Shown in pieces: positions 27,395 through 36,454 of a stretch of 64,000 nt of DNA (position 1 is the stretch's first letter; the number at the start of each line of letters is the position of its first letter). Position numbers and translations under genes: made by a program. Source of the stretch: Parabacteroides sp. AD58. GTDB taxonomy: Bacteria; Bacteroidota; Bacteroidia; Bacteroidales; Tannerellaceae. The stretch lies in contig NZ_CP146284.1 in assembly GCF_023744375.2 (NCBI RefSeq), positions 2,413,501 through 2,477,500 on the forward strand, read 5' to 3'. Under the pieces are notes generated by a model that ran no database searches, was not told where the DNA came from, and saw only the letters and a list, made by a program, of their open reading frames with translations.

Positions 27395-28252
27395 ATGGCT
27401 ACAATTGACATGATAGACACAGGCTATTTCTATGCCGACGGCGGTGCCATGTTCGGGGCTATACCCAAAACAGCCTGGCACAGGAAATATCCGTCCGACG
27501 AAAACAACGGCTGTATTTTAGCCATGCGCAGCCTGCTGATCACGACTGCCAACCAACGCCGGATCCTGATTGATACGGGTGCCGGATTCAAACATTTACG
27601 CTCGCTGAGTTATTACCGGTTCTTCGGCCTGCATAACCTGGAAGACGAGCTTTCCGCACGGAACTTGCGACCGGATGACATTACAGACGTTATATTGACA
27701 CACCTGCATTTCGACCACTGTGGTTTCTGTACCCAAGAGGAAAATGGAAAGGTGCGAATGACATTTCCGAATGCCAAGCATTGGGTCAGCCTGCGCCAAT
27801 GGCATAATCTGCTGCACCCCAATGCGCTGGAAAAAGAATCTTATTTCAAAGAAGATATGCAAGCGGTAGAAGAATCCAGACAATTGCAGTTGCTTTCTGA
27901 AGATCTTATTCTTACGCCGGATGTCACCTTACGGCTCTTCGATGGACATACGGCAGGGCAGATCGTTCCTTATATCCGGACAGCCAGCGAGACAGTTGTT
28001 TTTGCAGGTGATGTCATTCCGCTTTTTGCCAGCATCTCGCCGGAATGGATTTCGGCCTACGATATCATGCCATTGACTTCATACGAGGGAAAATGCAGGT
28101 TGCTGGAACAAGCCGTCCGGGAACAACAACGGATCGTTTTCTGCCACGACGCCTATACAGCTTCAACCCGTATCAAAAAGACGGAAAGCGGACTGTATCT
28201 TCCGATCCGGGAAAGCATCCAGAAAGCCGTTATCCAAGCCTCAACCGACTGA
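27395..28252 (+). CDS. Metallo-beta-lactamase-fold hydrolase
   Basis: This 285-residue protein has the zinc-ligand motif THLHFDHCG (about 112-120), a later FDGHTAGQ with a His ligand, FAGDVIP with the bridging Asp, and a C-terminal CHDAY. There is no signal peptide, so it is cytoplasmic. This arrangement is shared by lactonase-like and other members of the superfamily, and the substrate cannot be read from the sequence. It is divergent from efp and is followed by a hairpin at 28268-28294. Confidence 0.85.
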   Translation: MATIDMIDTGYFYADGGAMFGAIPKTAWHRKYPSDENNGCILAMRSLLITTANQRRILIDTGAGFKHLRSLSYYRFFGLHNLEDELSARNLRPDDITDVILTHLHFDHCGFCTQEENGKVRMTFPNAKHWVSLRQWHNLLHPNALEKESYFKEDMQAVEESRQLQLLSEDLILTPDVTLRLFDGHTAGQIVPYIRTASETVVFAGDVIPLFASISPEWISAYDIMPLTSYEGKCRLLEQAVREQQRIVFCHDAYTASTRIKKTESGLYLPIRESIQKAVIQASTD

Positions 28253-28267
28253 CATTTTGACAAAATA

Positions 28268-28294
28268 CTCTTTTTCTGCACGCGAGAAAAAGAG
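28268..28294. other. Hairpin after the hydrolase gene
   Basis: CTCTTTTTCT (28268-28277) and AGAAAAAGAG (28285-28294) are perfect 10-bp arms with a 7-base loop, just after the stop at 28252. It is probably a terminator, although no T tract follows. Confidence 0.5.
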
Positions 28295-28313
28295 GAAATT
28301 CATCCATTTTTTA

Positions 28314-28356
28314 CCTTGTTTTGGTTTGTTTTTTGAAAATGCAGATCAAAACAAGG
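28314..28356. other. Second hairpin in the gene-free stretch 28253-28798
   Basis: CCTTGTTTTG (28314-28323) and CAAAACAAGG (28347-28356) are perfect 10-bp arms. Elsewhere in the 546-bp gap I see only two GCCGG-centred copies 24 bp apart (28450 and 28474), which resemble the 15.4-kb repeat, and no credible gene. Confidence 0.4.
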
Positions 28357-28798
28357 CCCAAAAGTCCTGATTTTATCCTTTTTCCTGCCTGAATCTGGAC
28401 TCAAAACCCACGAATTTTAAAGGAAAACCTCGTAGGAAATGGATGAAAAGCCGGCATATTTTACTCAAAACACGCCGGGAAATTCAAAAAAGGCCTTACT
28501 TTTTTGAGAAAAGAGACTGAGAGAGCTATTTTCCCTCCTTTTATTGATCGGAAAAAGCTACTTTACCCAACTATCTTTTTGCTCCATAATTTCACCAACG
28601 GCTGACATGCCCCTGTTTTTCTTGCCCGGCTTGTACTTTATTCCCCGACAAATAACTCCATTTCACCAGCCTCAGCTATCAAACTGAAAAACCTCAACTC
28701 GCTATACAGGCAATAAAAGTCAGTATGCCCGGACAGCGGTCCGAATACGCGAAAAATAAAGGGGTTTCTACCCGACAGATTGGCAGAGAATCGGATAC

Positions 28799-29704
28799 TT
28801 AATTCCTTTCCCGGTTACGGGGATGATGTTCTAAGATTTCTTTCCGCAGCGACTCCCGGTCGATGTGCGTATAGATTTCAGTCGTAGTTATACTTTCATG
28901 CCCTAACATTTCCTGGATGGCACGCAGATTGGCTCCGCCTTCCAAGAGATGGGTGGCAAAAGAATGGCGAAAAGTATGCGGACTGACCGTCTTATGTATT
29001 CCGGCCAACTCAGCATGTTGCTTGATGACATAAAAAACCATCACGCGGGTAAGCGGCGCGCCCCGGCGGTTCAGGAACAGAATATCTTCCGCTCCCTTTT
29101 TAACAACCATCATACCGCGATAATACAGATAATTCTTAATTTCCCGCAAAGCCGTTTGCGAGATCGGGACCAAGCGTTGTTTGGAGCCCTTTCCTTCTAC
29201 GCGGATAAAACCTTCTTCCGGATAAACGTCAGAGATACGCAAGCCTACCAGTTCAGAAACACGCAGTCCGCAACTGTAAAGCACTTCCAGCATGGCCCGG
29301 TTCCGCTGACCTTCGGGAGTAGACAAGTCGATGGTATCTAATATCCGGTCAATCTCCTGCACTGAAAGGACATCAGGCAGTTTCATGCCGATCTTCGGTA
29401 TTTCCAACAGTTCGGTGGGGTCTGATTCGATATAACCATCCAGCAAGAGAAATTTATAGAACGACTTGATGCCTGAGATAATCCGGGCCTGCGAACGAGC
29501 CTGAATGCCGATATCATGCAATTGTGCCACGAACTGCTGCAAGTCATCGTAAGTAATCTTTCGAATGTCTTTGTCTTCCGATTCCACAAAACGGACCAGC
29601 TTGTCCAAGTCTGTCAGATAAGCTTCAATGGTATTCGCAGAAAGAGCCTTTTCCAATCGCAAATACGTCTTATACCGATTATATATATCTTCCTGGGCCG
29701 GCAT
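28799..29704 (-). CDS. xerD: Site-specific tyrosine recombinase XerD
   Basis: XerD, with XerC, resolves chromosome dimers at dif. The 301-residue form starting at the ATG at 29704 is preferred to a TTG ten codons upstream. The N-terminal SAM-like core-binding domain includes LSANTIEAYLTDLDKL. The catalytic domain contains SCGLRVSELVGL (Arg I), KGSKQR (Lys), HTFRHSFATHLLEGG (HxxR) and the nucleophile IYTHID. The length and lack of an arm-binding domain mark it as a housekeeping Xer protein, unlike the integrase at 54.4 kb. Confidence 0.93.
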   Translation of the reverse strand: MPAQEDIYNRYKTYLRLEKALSANTIEAYLTDLDKLVRFVESEDKDIRKITYDDLQQFVAQLHDIGIQARSQARIISGIKSFYKFLLLDGYIESDPTELLEIPKIGMKLPDVLSVQEIDRILDTIDLSTPEGQRNRAMLEVLYSCGLRVSELVGLRISDVYPEEGFIRVEGKGSKQRLVPISQTALREIKNYLYYRGMMVVKKGAEDILFLNRRGAPLTRVMVFYVIKQHAELAGIHKTVSPHTFRHSFATHLLEGGANLRAIQEMLGHESITTTEIYTHIDRESLRKEILEHHPRNRERN

Positions 29705-29790
29705 TTTCCGTCTCTGTTTTACTGTATCACACAATCTGTTTTAGCCGATTCCGGCTTTCTTTATATAAGCGCCAAGCGCAAAATGACAAA

Positions 29791-29798
29791 CAAATGTA
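29791..29798 (-). promoter_or_regulatory. -7 promoter element for xerD
   Basis: TACATTTG on the minus strand matches TAnnTTTG. The inferred start near 29786 leaves about 80 bases of leader before the ATG at 29704. Confidence 0.5.
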
Positions 29799-29881
29799 AT
29801 AAATTAGCAATAATGTCTTCACATGATTAACTTTCCTTTGCAACGTCAAACGAAAAAGATTTTTAAACTAAATTATCAAAA

Positions 29882-32800
29882 ATGGAGCTTTCAAGTAAAA
29901 TGGTTCGATTAACCGGACTGCTTTGTGTTGCAAGTACTTTACAGGGAATTCCTTCCTTGTTCGCATCTGTTCCCAACATGATCCCCAGCATTGCCCAGCA
30001 AAGCGATGTTTACATGTTGACAGGTACAGTCATTGATGAAGCCGGTGTTCCAGTCATTGGGGCCAACATCATTGAAAAAGGAACGACAAACGGTGCTGTC
30101 ACTGACTTTGACGGTAATTTCTCTATCCAGATCAGCAAGCATTCAACACTCGTTGTCTCTTATATCGGGTATTCAGACCAGGAAATAGCCGTAAACGGAG
30201 CTCAGACACTTCGTATTGTCTTAAAAGAAGATTCACAGTCGTTAGACGAACTGGTTGTTGTAGGTTATGGTACACAGAAAAAAGTAAATTTGACAGGCGC
30301 TGTAGAACAGGTCACAAGTGAAGTATTCGACAATCGTTCGGTACCAAACGTAACACAAGCCTTGCAAGGTTCTATCCCTAACTTAAATATTCAGATTACC
30401 GATGGTAAGCCGACACGTACGGCCAGTTACAATGTGCGTGGTACTACTTCTATCGGACAAGGTGGCGATGCTTTGGTTTTAATTGATGGCGTAGAAGGCG
30501 ATCCCTCAACCCTGAATCCCAATGATATTGCCAGTGTATCCGTTTTGAAGGATGCTGCTTCTGCAGCCATTTACGGAGCACGCGGTACCTTTGGTGTCGT
30601 TTTGATCACGACCAAAGAGCCGAACAAAGACAAGACTTCGATCACTTATTCAGGCAACTTCTCGATGCAGCAGCCTACAACCGTCCCTGATTTTGTAACA
30701 GACGGTTATGAGTATGCCAGCCATTTCTATGAAGCATATCATGCCTGGAACAACTATTCTGCTGACCCGAAGAACATCAACAAGACACAGGAGTTCTCAT
30801 TGTCATGGCTGGAGAACTTCCGCCAGCGGAAAGAACAAGGCATCACCCAGGAATGGGAAATCGATCCGACCGGTAAATATATTTATTATGGTAACGAAGA
30901 TTACTATGATGCGCTGTACAAAAAACATACATTTGCACAGGATCATAACCTGTCAGTCAGCGGAAACAACGGAAAACTGAACTACTATGTTTCCGGACGT
31001 TTCTACGGTTACGATGGTCTGTTCAAACATAATACCGACGAATATAAAACAATGAACCTGAGAGCCAAAGGTTCTATACAGGTATTCGACTGGTTGAAGA
31101 TCGAGAACAATATGGAATTCTCGAACATGGACTATCACAACCCGATCAATGTGGGCGAAGGCGGATCAATCTGGCGTAACATTGCCGATGAAGGACACCC
31201 GAGTTCTCCGATCTTTAATCCGGATGGTTCGCTTACCTTCTCGGCAGCCTATACAATCGGAGATTTCATCTATGGTAAAAACGGATTGGACACCAACAAC
31301 CGGGTACTGAGAAATACGACAGGTTTTACAGCCTCATTCCTTGAGAACAAACTGCATGTCCGCGGCGACTTTACCTTCCGCAACACCGATTACGGACAGA
31401 CGCAACGCCGTGTGCCGGTTCCTTATAGTACATACGACGGTGAAATCCGTGAACTGAGTACACAATACAACGATATACAGGAATACAAGACACGCACCAA
31501 TTACATTGCGACCAACATCTACGCCGATTATGAAAATACATTCAACGAAGCTCACTACTTCAAAGGCATGATCGGTTATAACTACGAACAATCGACTTAT
31601 GACGGACTGAAGGTTTTACGAAACGGATTGTTGCTCGAGGATTCCGAAAACATCAACATGGCCTTGGGTGATGCTATCACGACATCAGGTGAATACAACA
31701 GATGGCGTATTGCCGGTGGCTTCTTCCGTTTGAACTATGGATACAAAGACCGTTATCTGGTAGAAGTGAACGGCCGTTACGACGGGTCTTCCAAATTCCC
31801 GACAAACCAGCAATGGGCTTTCTTCCCGTCAATCTCCGGTGGTTGGCGTTTGTCGGAAGAAGAATTCTGGAATGTAAAACCGGAAATCCTTTCGGATGTC
31901 AAGATCCGTGCTTCCTATGGTTCATTGGGAAATGGTAACGTAGATCCGTACAGCTATCTTGAACTCCTCAGCATCAACACTTCCGGACGCGTATTGAACG
32001 GGTTGAAAAACAAATATACCAGTGCTCCGGCTGTTATGCCCGACGGACTGACTTGGGAAACAGCCACGACAACGGATGTGGGAGCAGATTTCGGTTCACT
32101 GAACGGACGCCTCCGTTTCTCGGGAGACTATTATATCCGTAAGACAACCGACATGTACACCGTGGGAGAAACACTACCGGATGTATTCGGTGCCAGCTCT
32201 CCTAAAGGAAACTATGCCGATATGACTACTCGCGGTTGGGAAATAACCCTGACCTGGCGCGACCAGTTCCAGTTGGCCAGCAAGCCTTTCAACTACGAAA
32301 TCCGTGGTACTTTATCCGACTATATCTCAACCATCGACCGTTACAATAATAAAGACGGAAAACTTTCAGATTACTATGCCGGACAACGCGTAGGTGAAAT
32401 CTGGGGATATGTAACCGAAGGTTTGTTCCAAAGCCAGGAAGAAATCGACAATCATGCCGACCAGACCCTGATTCAGTCATCTTCACAGCACGTCACTTAT
32501 CCGGGCGACGTCAAGATCAAAGACTTGAATGGTGATGGTGTCATTGATTATGGAAACAATACTCTGACCGACCATGGTGATAAAACCATTATCGGTAATA
32601 GTCTGCCTCGCTTCTCCTACAGCTTGAACCTGAGCGGCGACTGGAACAGCTTCTTCGTCTCAGCCTTCTTCCAAGGTGTCGGAAAACAAGACTGGTATCC
32701 GAGTAGCGAATGTATCTTCTGGGGACAATACAACCGTCCGTACAACAACCTGCCGACATGGCACTTAGGAAACTATTGGACAGAAGATAATCCGGATGCT

Positions 32801-33133
32801 TATCTGCCCCGTTATGCAGGTTATAACTCTTCTCTGAAAGAAACGACGCAGACTCGCTACTTACAGAATGTAGCTTACATCCGACTGAAGAATCTGCAGT
32901 TCGGTTATACATTGCCGCAGGAAATTGTAGCAAAAGCCAAGATGCAGAACGCGCGTATCTACATTTCCGCAGAAAACCTCTGGTGCTGGTCACCACTGTA
33001 TAAGCATACACGAGATCTGGACGTAACGAATATTTACGGTTCCGATCCGGATCTGACCGACGGAGGCAGCGGTGATGGACAAAGCTATCCGCAGATGCAA
33101 AGTATTAGTTTAGGTGTTTCTGTAACTTTTTAA
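29882..33133 (+). CDS. SusC/RagA-family TonB-linked outer-membrane transporter
   Basis: This 1083-residue nutrient importer is the barrel partner of the SusD-like lipoprotein that follows. After a signal region comes a carboxypeptidase-regulatory-like domain (about 45-120, TGTVIDEAGVPVIGANIIEK). The SusC signature (SLDELVVVGYGTQKK, about 120-134) and the plug (including DALVLIDGVEGDPSTLNPNDI) precede the barrel. The end is LGVSVTF, with the terminal Phe usual for outer-membrane proteins. The spacing to SusD is 14 bp. A weak -7-like TTCCTTTG lies at 29833-29840. No ECF sigma, anti-sigma or hybrid sensor is nearby. The ligand is unknown. Confidence 0.93.
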   Translation: MELSSKMVRLTGLLCVASTLQGIPSLFASVPNMIPSIAQQSDVYMLTGTVIDEAGVPVIGANIIEKGTTNGAVTDFDGNFSIQISKHSTLVVSYIGYSDQEIAVNGAQTLRIVLKEDSQSLDELVVVGYGTQKKVNLTGAVEQVTSEVFDNRSVPNVTQALQGSIPNLNIQITDGKPTRTASYNVRGTTSIGQGGDALVLIDGVEGDPSTLNPNDIASVSVLKDAASAAIYGARGTFGVVLITTKEPNKDKTSITYSGNFSMQQPTTVPDFVTDGYEYASHFYEAYHAWNNYSADPKNINKTQEFSLSWLENFRQRKEQGITQEWEIDPTGKYIYYGNEDYYDALYKKHTFAQDHNLSVSGNNGKLNYYVSGRFYGYDGLFKHNTDEYKTMNLRAKGSIQVFDWLKIENNMEFSNMDYHNPINVGEGGSIWRNIADEGHPSSPIFNPDGSLTFSAAYTIGDFIYGKNGLDTNNRVLRNTTGFTASFLENKLHVRGDFTFRNTDYGQTQRRVPVPYSTYDGEIRELSTQYNDIQEYKTRTNYIATNIYADYENTFNEAHYFKGMIGYNYEQSTYDGLKVLRNGLLLEDSENINMALGDAITTSGEYNRWRIAGGFFRLNYGYKDRYLVEVNGRYDGSSKFPTNQQWAFFPSISGGWRLSEEEFWNVKPEILSDVKIRASYGSLGNGNVDPYSYLELLSINTSGRVLNGLKNKYTSAPAVMPDGLTWETATTTDVGADFGSLNGRLRFSGDYYIRKTTDMYTVGETLPDVFGASSPKGNYADMTTRGWEITLTWRDQFQLASKPFNYEIRGTLSDYISTIDRYNNKDGKLSDYYAGQRVGEIWGYVTEGLFQSQEEIDNHADQTLIQSSSQHVTYPGDVKIKDLNGDGVIDYGNNTLTDHGDKTIIGNSLPRFSYSLNLSGDWNSFFVSAFFQGVGKQDWYPSSECIFWGQYNRPYNNLPTWHLGNYWTEDNPDAYLPRYAGYNSSLKETTQTRYLQNVAYIRLKNLQFGYTLPQEIVAKAKMQNARIYISAENLWCWSPLYKHTRDLDVTNIYGSDPDLTDGGSGDGQSYPQMQSISLGVSVTF

Positions 33134-33147
33134 TTGAATAGACAAAA

Positions 33148-34914
33148 ATGAAAAATATTATAGTACCTTTTGTTTCCGCCTGTTTGTTCCTTTCTGCTTG
33201 TTCCATGGATGAAGTTCCACAGGCGTCAGTTGATAAAGAAACGGTATTCAGCAATGAGAAAGGTCTGGAAACATATTCCTATTCTTTCTACGACATGCTG
33301 CCATCTGTAACCAACGGTTATAACCAGGATGCCATGTGTGACTATGGAGCTGTAACCAATTATGACGACTTTATCCGTGCCGGAGCCTATTCTCCGGAAG
33401 TCAGTACAGGCTGGGACTGGACAGATCTTCGCAACATCAATTATTTCATTGAGAACTGTACAAATGAAGCAGTAGAAGAATCCGTCCGTAACAATTACAT
33501 CGGCTTAGCCCGTTTCTTCCGAGCTTACTTCTATTATGAGAAAGTCGTTCGTTTCGGAGATGTGCCCTGGATTGACCGGACTTTGACCGTCGACGACGAA
33601 TTACTTTACGCGCCACGTGATTCACGTACCGTTGTCATGGATCATGTCTTGGAAGACCTGGATTTTGCCTGCGAACATATTACACGGACCAGCGATGAAA
33701 CAGGTTCACTTGTTACCAAATGGGTTGCCTATGCACTCAAATCCAGAATCTGTCTGTTTGAAGGAACTTTCCGTAAATACCATACTGAATTAGGATTGAC
33801 CGATACAGCAGACAAATGGCTACAGGAAGCAGCGAATGCAGCCGAAACCGTCATGAATGAAAGTGGATATTCTATTTATACTGGAGCTGGTGAAGACGCC
33901 TCATTCCGTACTTTGTTTATCAGTAATTCTCCGGTTACTTCCGAAGTCATGCTGGCAAGTGTTGCCGACGAAGGATTAGGAGTCTTGGGTTCAGCCAACT
34001 GGTGGTGGACTTCCGGTACATACGGTTCACGTTTCAGCATGATCCGCTCCTTTATCAATCTGTTTCTGATGACAGATGGTACACCATTTACCGATAAGCC
34101 CAATCACGAACAAATCGAGTTCTACGATGAATGTCAGAACCGTGATAAACGTCTGGCTCAAACGATCCGTACGCCGGGTTATATGCGTGACGGAAAACCG
34201 GCTGCACCGAATTTCAACGGATATTCTTACACCGGTTACCAGCCAATCAAATATACGTTGGATGATTCATACTACGATGCCGGAGCACTGAACACCAACG
34301 CCATTCCGCTGTTCCGCTATGCTGAAGTATTATTAAATTATGCCGAGGCAAAAGCTGAAATGGGAACACTGACTGATGCCGACTGGGCCAATACGATTGG
34401 TGTATTACGGGCACGTGCCGGAATCACAGGTGGACTAAATGCAAAACCGACGAAAGTCGACAAATACATCCAGGAAACCTATTTCCCGGAAATATCTGAT
34501 CCAACCATTCTGGAAGTTCGACGTGAACGCTCTATTGAGTTAGCCTTGGAAGGCTTCCGCTTTACGGATTTACTGCGCTGGAAACGTGGAGATCTGATGA
34601 CGATGCGATGGACCGGAATTTATGTTCCGAAGTTGAATGTACAAATGGACCTGGATCATGACGGGACAACTGATGTGATCTTCTATAAAGGAGAAACACC
34701 AACCGGACTGCCATCATCTTGTACGCCGATTGCAGTTGATGGAGGAGACGTAACACGTCAAGGCCTCACAGGTAGCAATTCTGGTAATCTGACATGGTAC
34801 GACAACGACCCTTCACGAGTTTGGTATGAAGACGGACGCCAATATTATTATCCGATACCAAAATCGGCTATTAACTTAAATGGAAATCTGAAACAAAACC
34901 CAGGTTGGGAATAA
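33148..34914 (+). CDS. SusD/RagB-family nutrient-binding lipoprotein
   Basis: This 588-residue surface lipoprotein covers the SusC barrel and captures the ligand. The N-terminus VSACLFLSACSMDE carries a lipobox with the lipidated Cys near residue 19. The tetratricopeptide-like SusD segments are typical: NYIGLARFFRAYFYYEKVVRFGDVPWI (in part), FRYAEVLLNYAEAKAEMG, and RRERSIELALEGFRFTDLLRW. It lies between susC and the EEP-family gene. Confidence 0.93.
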   Translation: MKNIIVPFVSACLFLSACSMDEVPQASVDKETVFSNEKGLETYSYSFYDMLPSVTNGYNQDAMCDYGAVTNYDDFIRAGAYSPEVSTGWDWTDLRNINYFIENCTNEAVEESVRNNYIGLARFFRAYFYYEKVVRFGDVPWIDRTLTVDDELLYAPRDSRTVVMDHVLEDLDFACEHITRTSDETGSLVTKWVAYALKSRICLFEGTFRKYHTELGLTDTADKWLQEAANAAETVMNESGYSIYTGAGEDASFRTLFISNSPVTSEVMLASVADEGLGVLGSANWWWTSGTYGSRFSMIRSFINLFLMTDGTPFTDKPNHEQIEFYDECQNRDKRLAQTIRTPGYMRDGKPAAPNFNGYSYTGYQPIKYTLDDSYYDAGALNTNAIPLFRYAEVLLNYAEAKAEMGTLTDADWANTIGVLRARAGITGGLNAKPTKVDKYIQETYFPEISDPTILEVRRERSIELALEGFRFTDLLRWKRGDLMTMRWTGIYVPKLNVQMDLDHDGTTDVIFYKGETPTGLPSSCTPIAVDGGDVTRQGLTGSNSGNLTWYDNDPSRVWYEDGRQYYYPIPKSAINLNGNLKQNPGWE

Positions 34915-34928
34915 ATCAAGTAAAAGAT

Positions 34929-35798
34929 ATGAAAAGAATCGTTTTATATTTATGCGCTGCGCTGGCATGGCTGACTACCTTGCCGGCAGCCGCTGCGCAA
35001 CAAGCAGAGAAATCATCGTGCACCCTCAATGTCGCTACTTTCAACTTGCGAATGGATACACCGAAAGATGGAGATAACGCATGGCCTAACCGTAAAGAAA
35101 TGGTCAAAGGTTTAATCCGTTTTCACGACTTCGACATTTTCGGAACACAGGAAGGATTCAAGCATCAATTAGATAATATCCTGGAATTAGGAAATTATGC
35201 CTATATCGGAGCCGGACGAGATGACGGAAAAGAAGCCGGTGAACACTCTGCCATCTTTTACAAGAAAGATCGTTTTGAGGTATTGGATAAAGGAAACTTC
35301 TGGTTTTCTGAAACACCAAACGTTCCCGGAAAAGGATGGGATGCTGTTTGCTGCAATCGTATCTGTTCTTGGGGGAAATTCAAGGATAAAGTAAGTGGTC
35401 AGGTCTTTTTCTTCTTTAATTCTCATTACGATCATCAAGGGAAAGTAGCACGCCGGGAATCTTCCCTCCTGCTGCTAAAGAAAATCCGCGAGATAGCCGG
35501 AGAAAAGGCTATTGTCTTTGCTACCGGCGACTTCAATGCCGTTCCGACCGACGAACCGATCGTTACATTGGCTGCCGACGGATTATTACTGGATTCATAT
35601 ACCCGTTCAGAAACGCCCCGATATGGTACAGAAGGCACATTCAGCAGTTTTCAACTGGATGCCCCGATGCAAAACCGGATCGACTATATCTGGGTTACAA
35701 AACAAATATCCGTCAAGAAATATGCCGTACTGAACGACATGCAATACGGACATTTCCCGTCTGATCATTTCCCAGTAATGATTCAGGCCGCATTCTAA
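34929..35798 (+). CDS. Secreted endonuclease/exonuclease/phosphatase-family protein
   Basis: The ATG at 34929 is preferred because it gives a signal peptide (MKRIVLYLCAALAWLTTLPAAAAQ); the frame is open back to 34905. The 289-residue protein has the EEP metal-dependent phosphodiesterase/phosphatase fold: ATFNLRMD (about 32-39), FGTQEG, NSHYDHQG, TGDFNAVPTDEP and the C-terminal SDHFPV. Family substrates include nucleic acids, inositol phosphates and sphingomyelin-type lipids. The start lies 14 bp after susD, so it belongs to the same operon and probably processes the imported ligand outside the cytoplasm. Confidence 0.88.
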   Translation: MKRIVLYLCAALAWLTTLPAAAAQQAEKSSCTLNVATFNLRMDTPKDGDNAWPNRKEMVKGLIRFHDFDIFGTQEGFKHQLDNILELGNYAYIGAGRDDGKEAGEHSAIFYKKDRFEVLDKGNFWFSETPNVPGKGWDAVCCNRICSWGKFKDKVSGQVFFFFNSHYDHQGKVARRESSLLLLKKIREIAGEKAIVFATGDFNAVPTDEPIVTLAADGLLLDSYTRSETPRYGTEGTFSSFQLDAPMQNRIDYIWVTKQISVKKYAVLNDMQYGHFPSDHFPVMIQAAF

Positions 35799-35830
35799 AC
35801 AAATACCAGACAAAAACCTGTCTTATGATA

Positions 35831-35876
35831 GAGCCTTTCAGGAATGGATAAGCAACATCCAAGCCCTGGAAGGCTC
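35831..35876 (+). terminator. Hairpin after the SusC-SusD-EEP operon
   Basis: GAGCCTTTCAGG (35831-35842) pairs with CCTGGAAGGCTC (35865-35876) with one mismatch. Only a weak T-rich tail follows, so terminator function is likely but not certain. Confidence 0.5.
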
Positions 35877-35942
35877 ATGTATTCTTCAACGCATGATCAA
35901 ACTGTTTAGCCAAAACTTAACAATAAATCCAAGAAAAATCAC

Positions 35943-35950
35943 TATCTTTG
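35943..35950 (+). promoter_or_regulatory. -7 promoter element for aroQ
   Basis: TATCTTTG is a full consensus match, 42 bp upstream of the first aroQ ATG. Confidence 0.65.
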
Positions 35951-35992
35951 TGCCGTAATGTTTCCTTATACTAAACATTACAGCAAAATTCA

Positions 35993-36421
35993 ATGCGTAT
36001 GAAGAAAATCTTAATCATCAATGGCCCGAATTTAAATTTGCTGGGAAAGAGAGAACCGACCATATATGGTAATAACACTTTCGAAGATTATTTAGAACAG
36101 CTACGAGAAAAATACCCTCAATGCGAAATATCCTATTATCAAAGCAATATCGAAGGGGAATTGATTAACAAGATTCATGAAGTAGGCTTCACTTATGACG
36201 GGATCATTTTAAATGCAGGCGCTTATACCCATACATCGATCGCCCTGCACGATGCAATTAAGGCAGTAACGACACCCGTAATAGAAGTCCATATTTCCAA
36301 TGTACATGCCCGCGAGCCATTCCGCCACGTATCTATGATTTCAGCTGCCTGTAAAGGTGTCGTGATAGGATTTGGCTTGGAATCCTACCGATTGGCATTA
36401 GAGTCGTTTATCGGTAAATAA
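35993..36421 (+). CDS. aroQ: 3-dehydroquinate dehydratase, type II
   Basis: AroQ removes water from 3-dehydroquinate in the shikimate pathway to aromatic amino acids. The 142-residue flavodoxin-like fold shows INGPNLNLLGKREP (about 9-22, with catalytic Tyr in IYG), QSNIEGELI, NAGAYTHTS and EVHISNVHAREPFR. An in-frame ATG two codons downstream is an equally good start. pyk follows after 33 bp. Confidence 0.95.
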   Translation: MRMKKILIINGPNLNLLGKREPTIYGNNTFEDYLEQLREKYPQCEISYYQSNIEGELINKIHEVGFTYDGIILNAGAYTHTSIALHDAIKAVTTPVIEVHISNVHAREPFRHVSMISAACKGVVIGFGLESYRLALESFIGK

Positions 36422-36454
36422 CCCGAATGTAAATAATTCAAACTCATTAATTAT

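Noticed and set aside
27395..28252. Naming the MBL-fold gene as a quorum-quenching lactonase
   Set aside because: The zinc motif is shared by many hydrolases in the superfamily; nothing in the sequence or context shows a lactone substrate.
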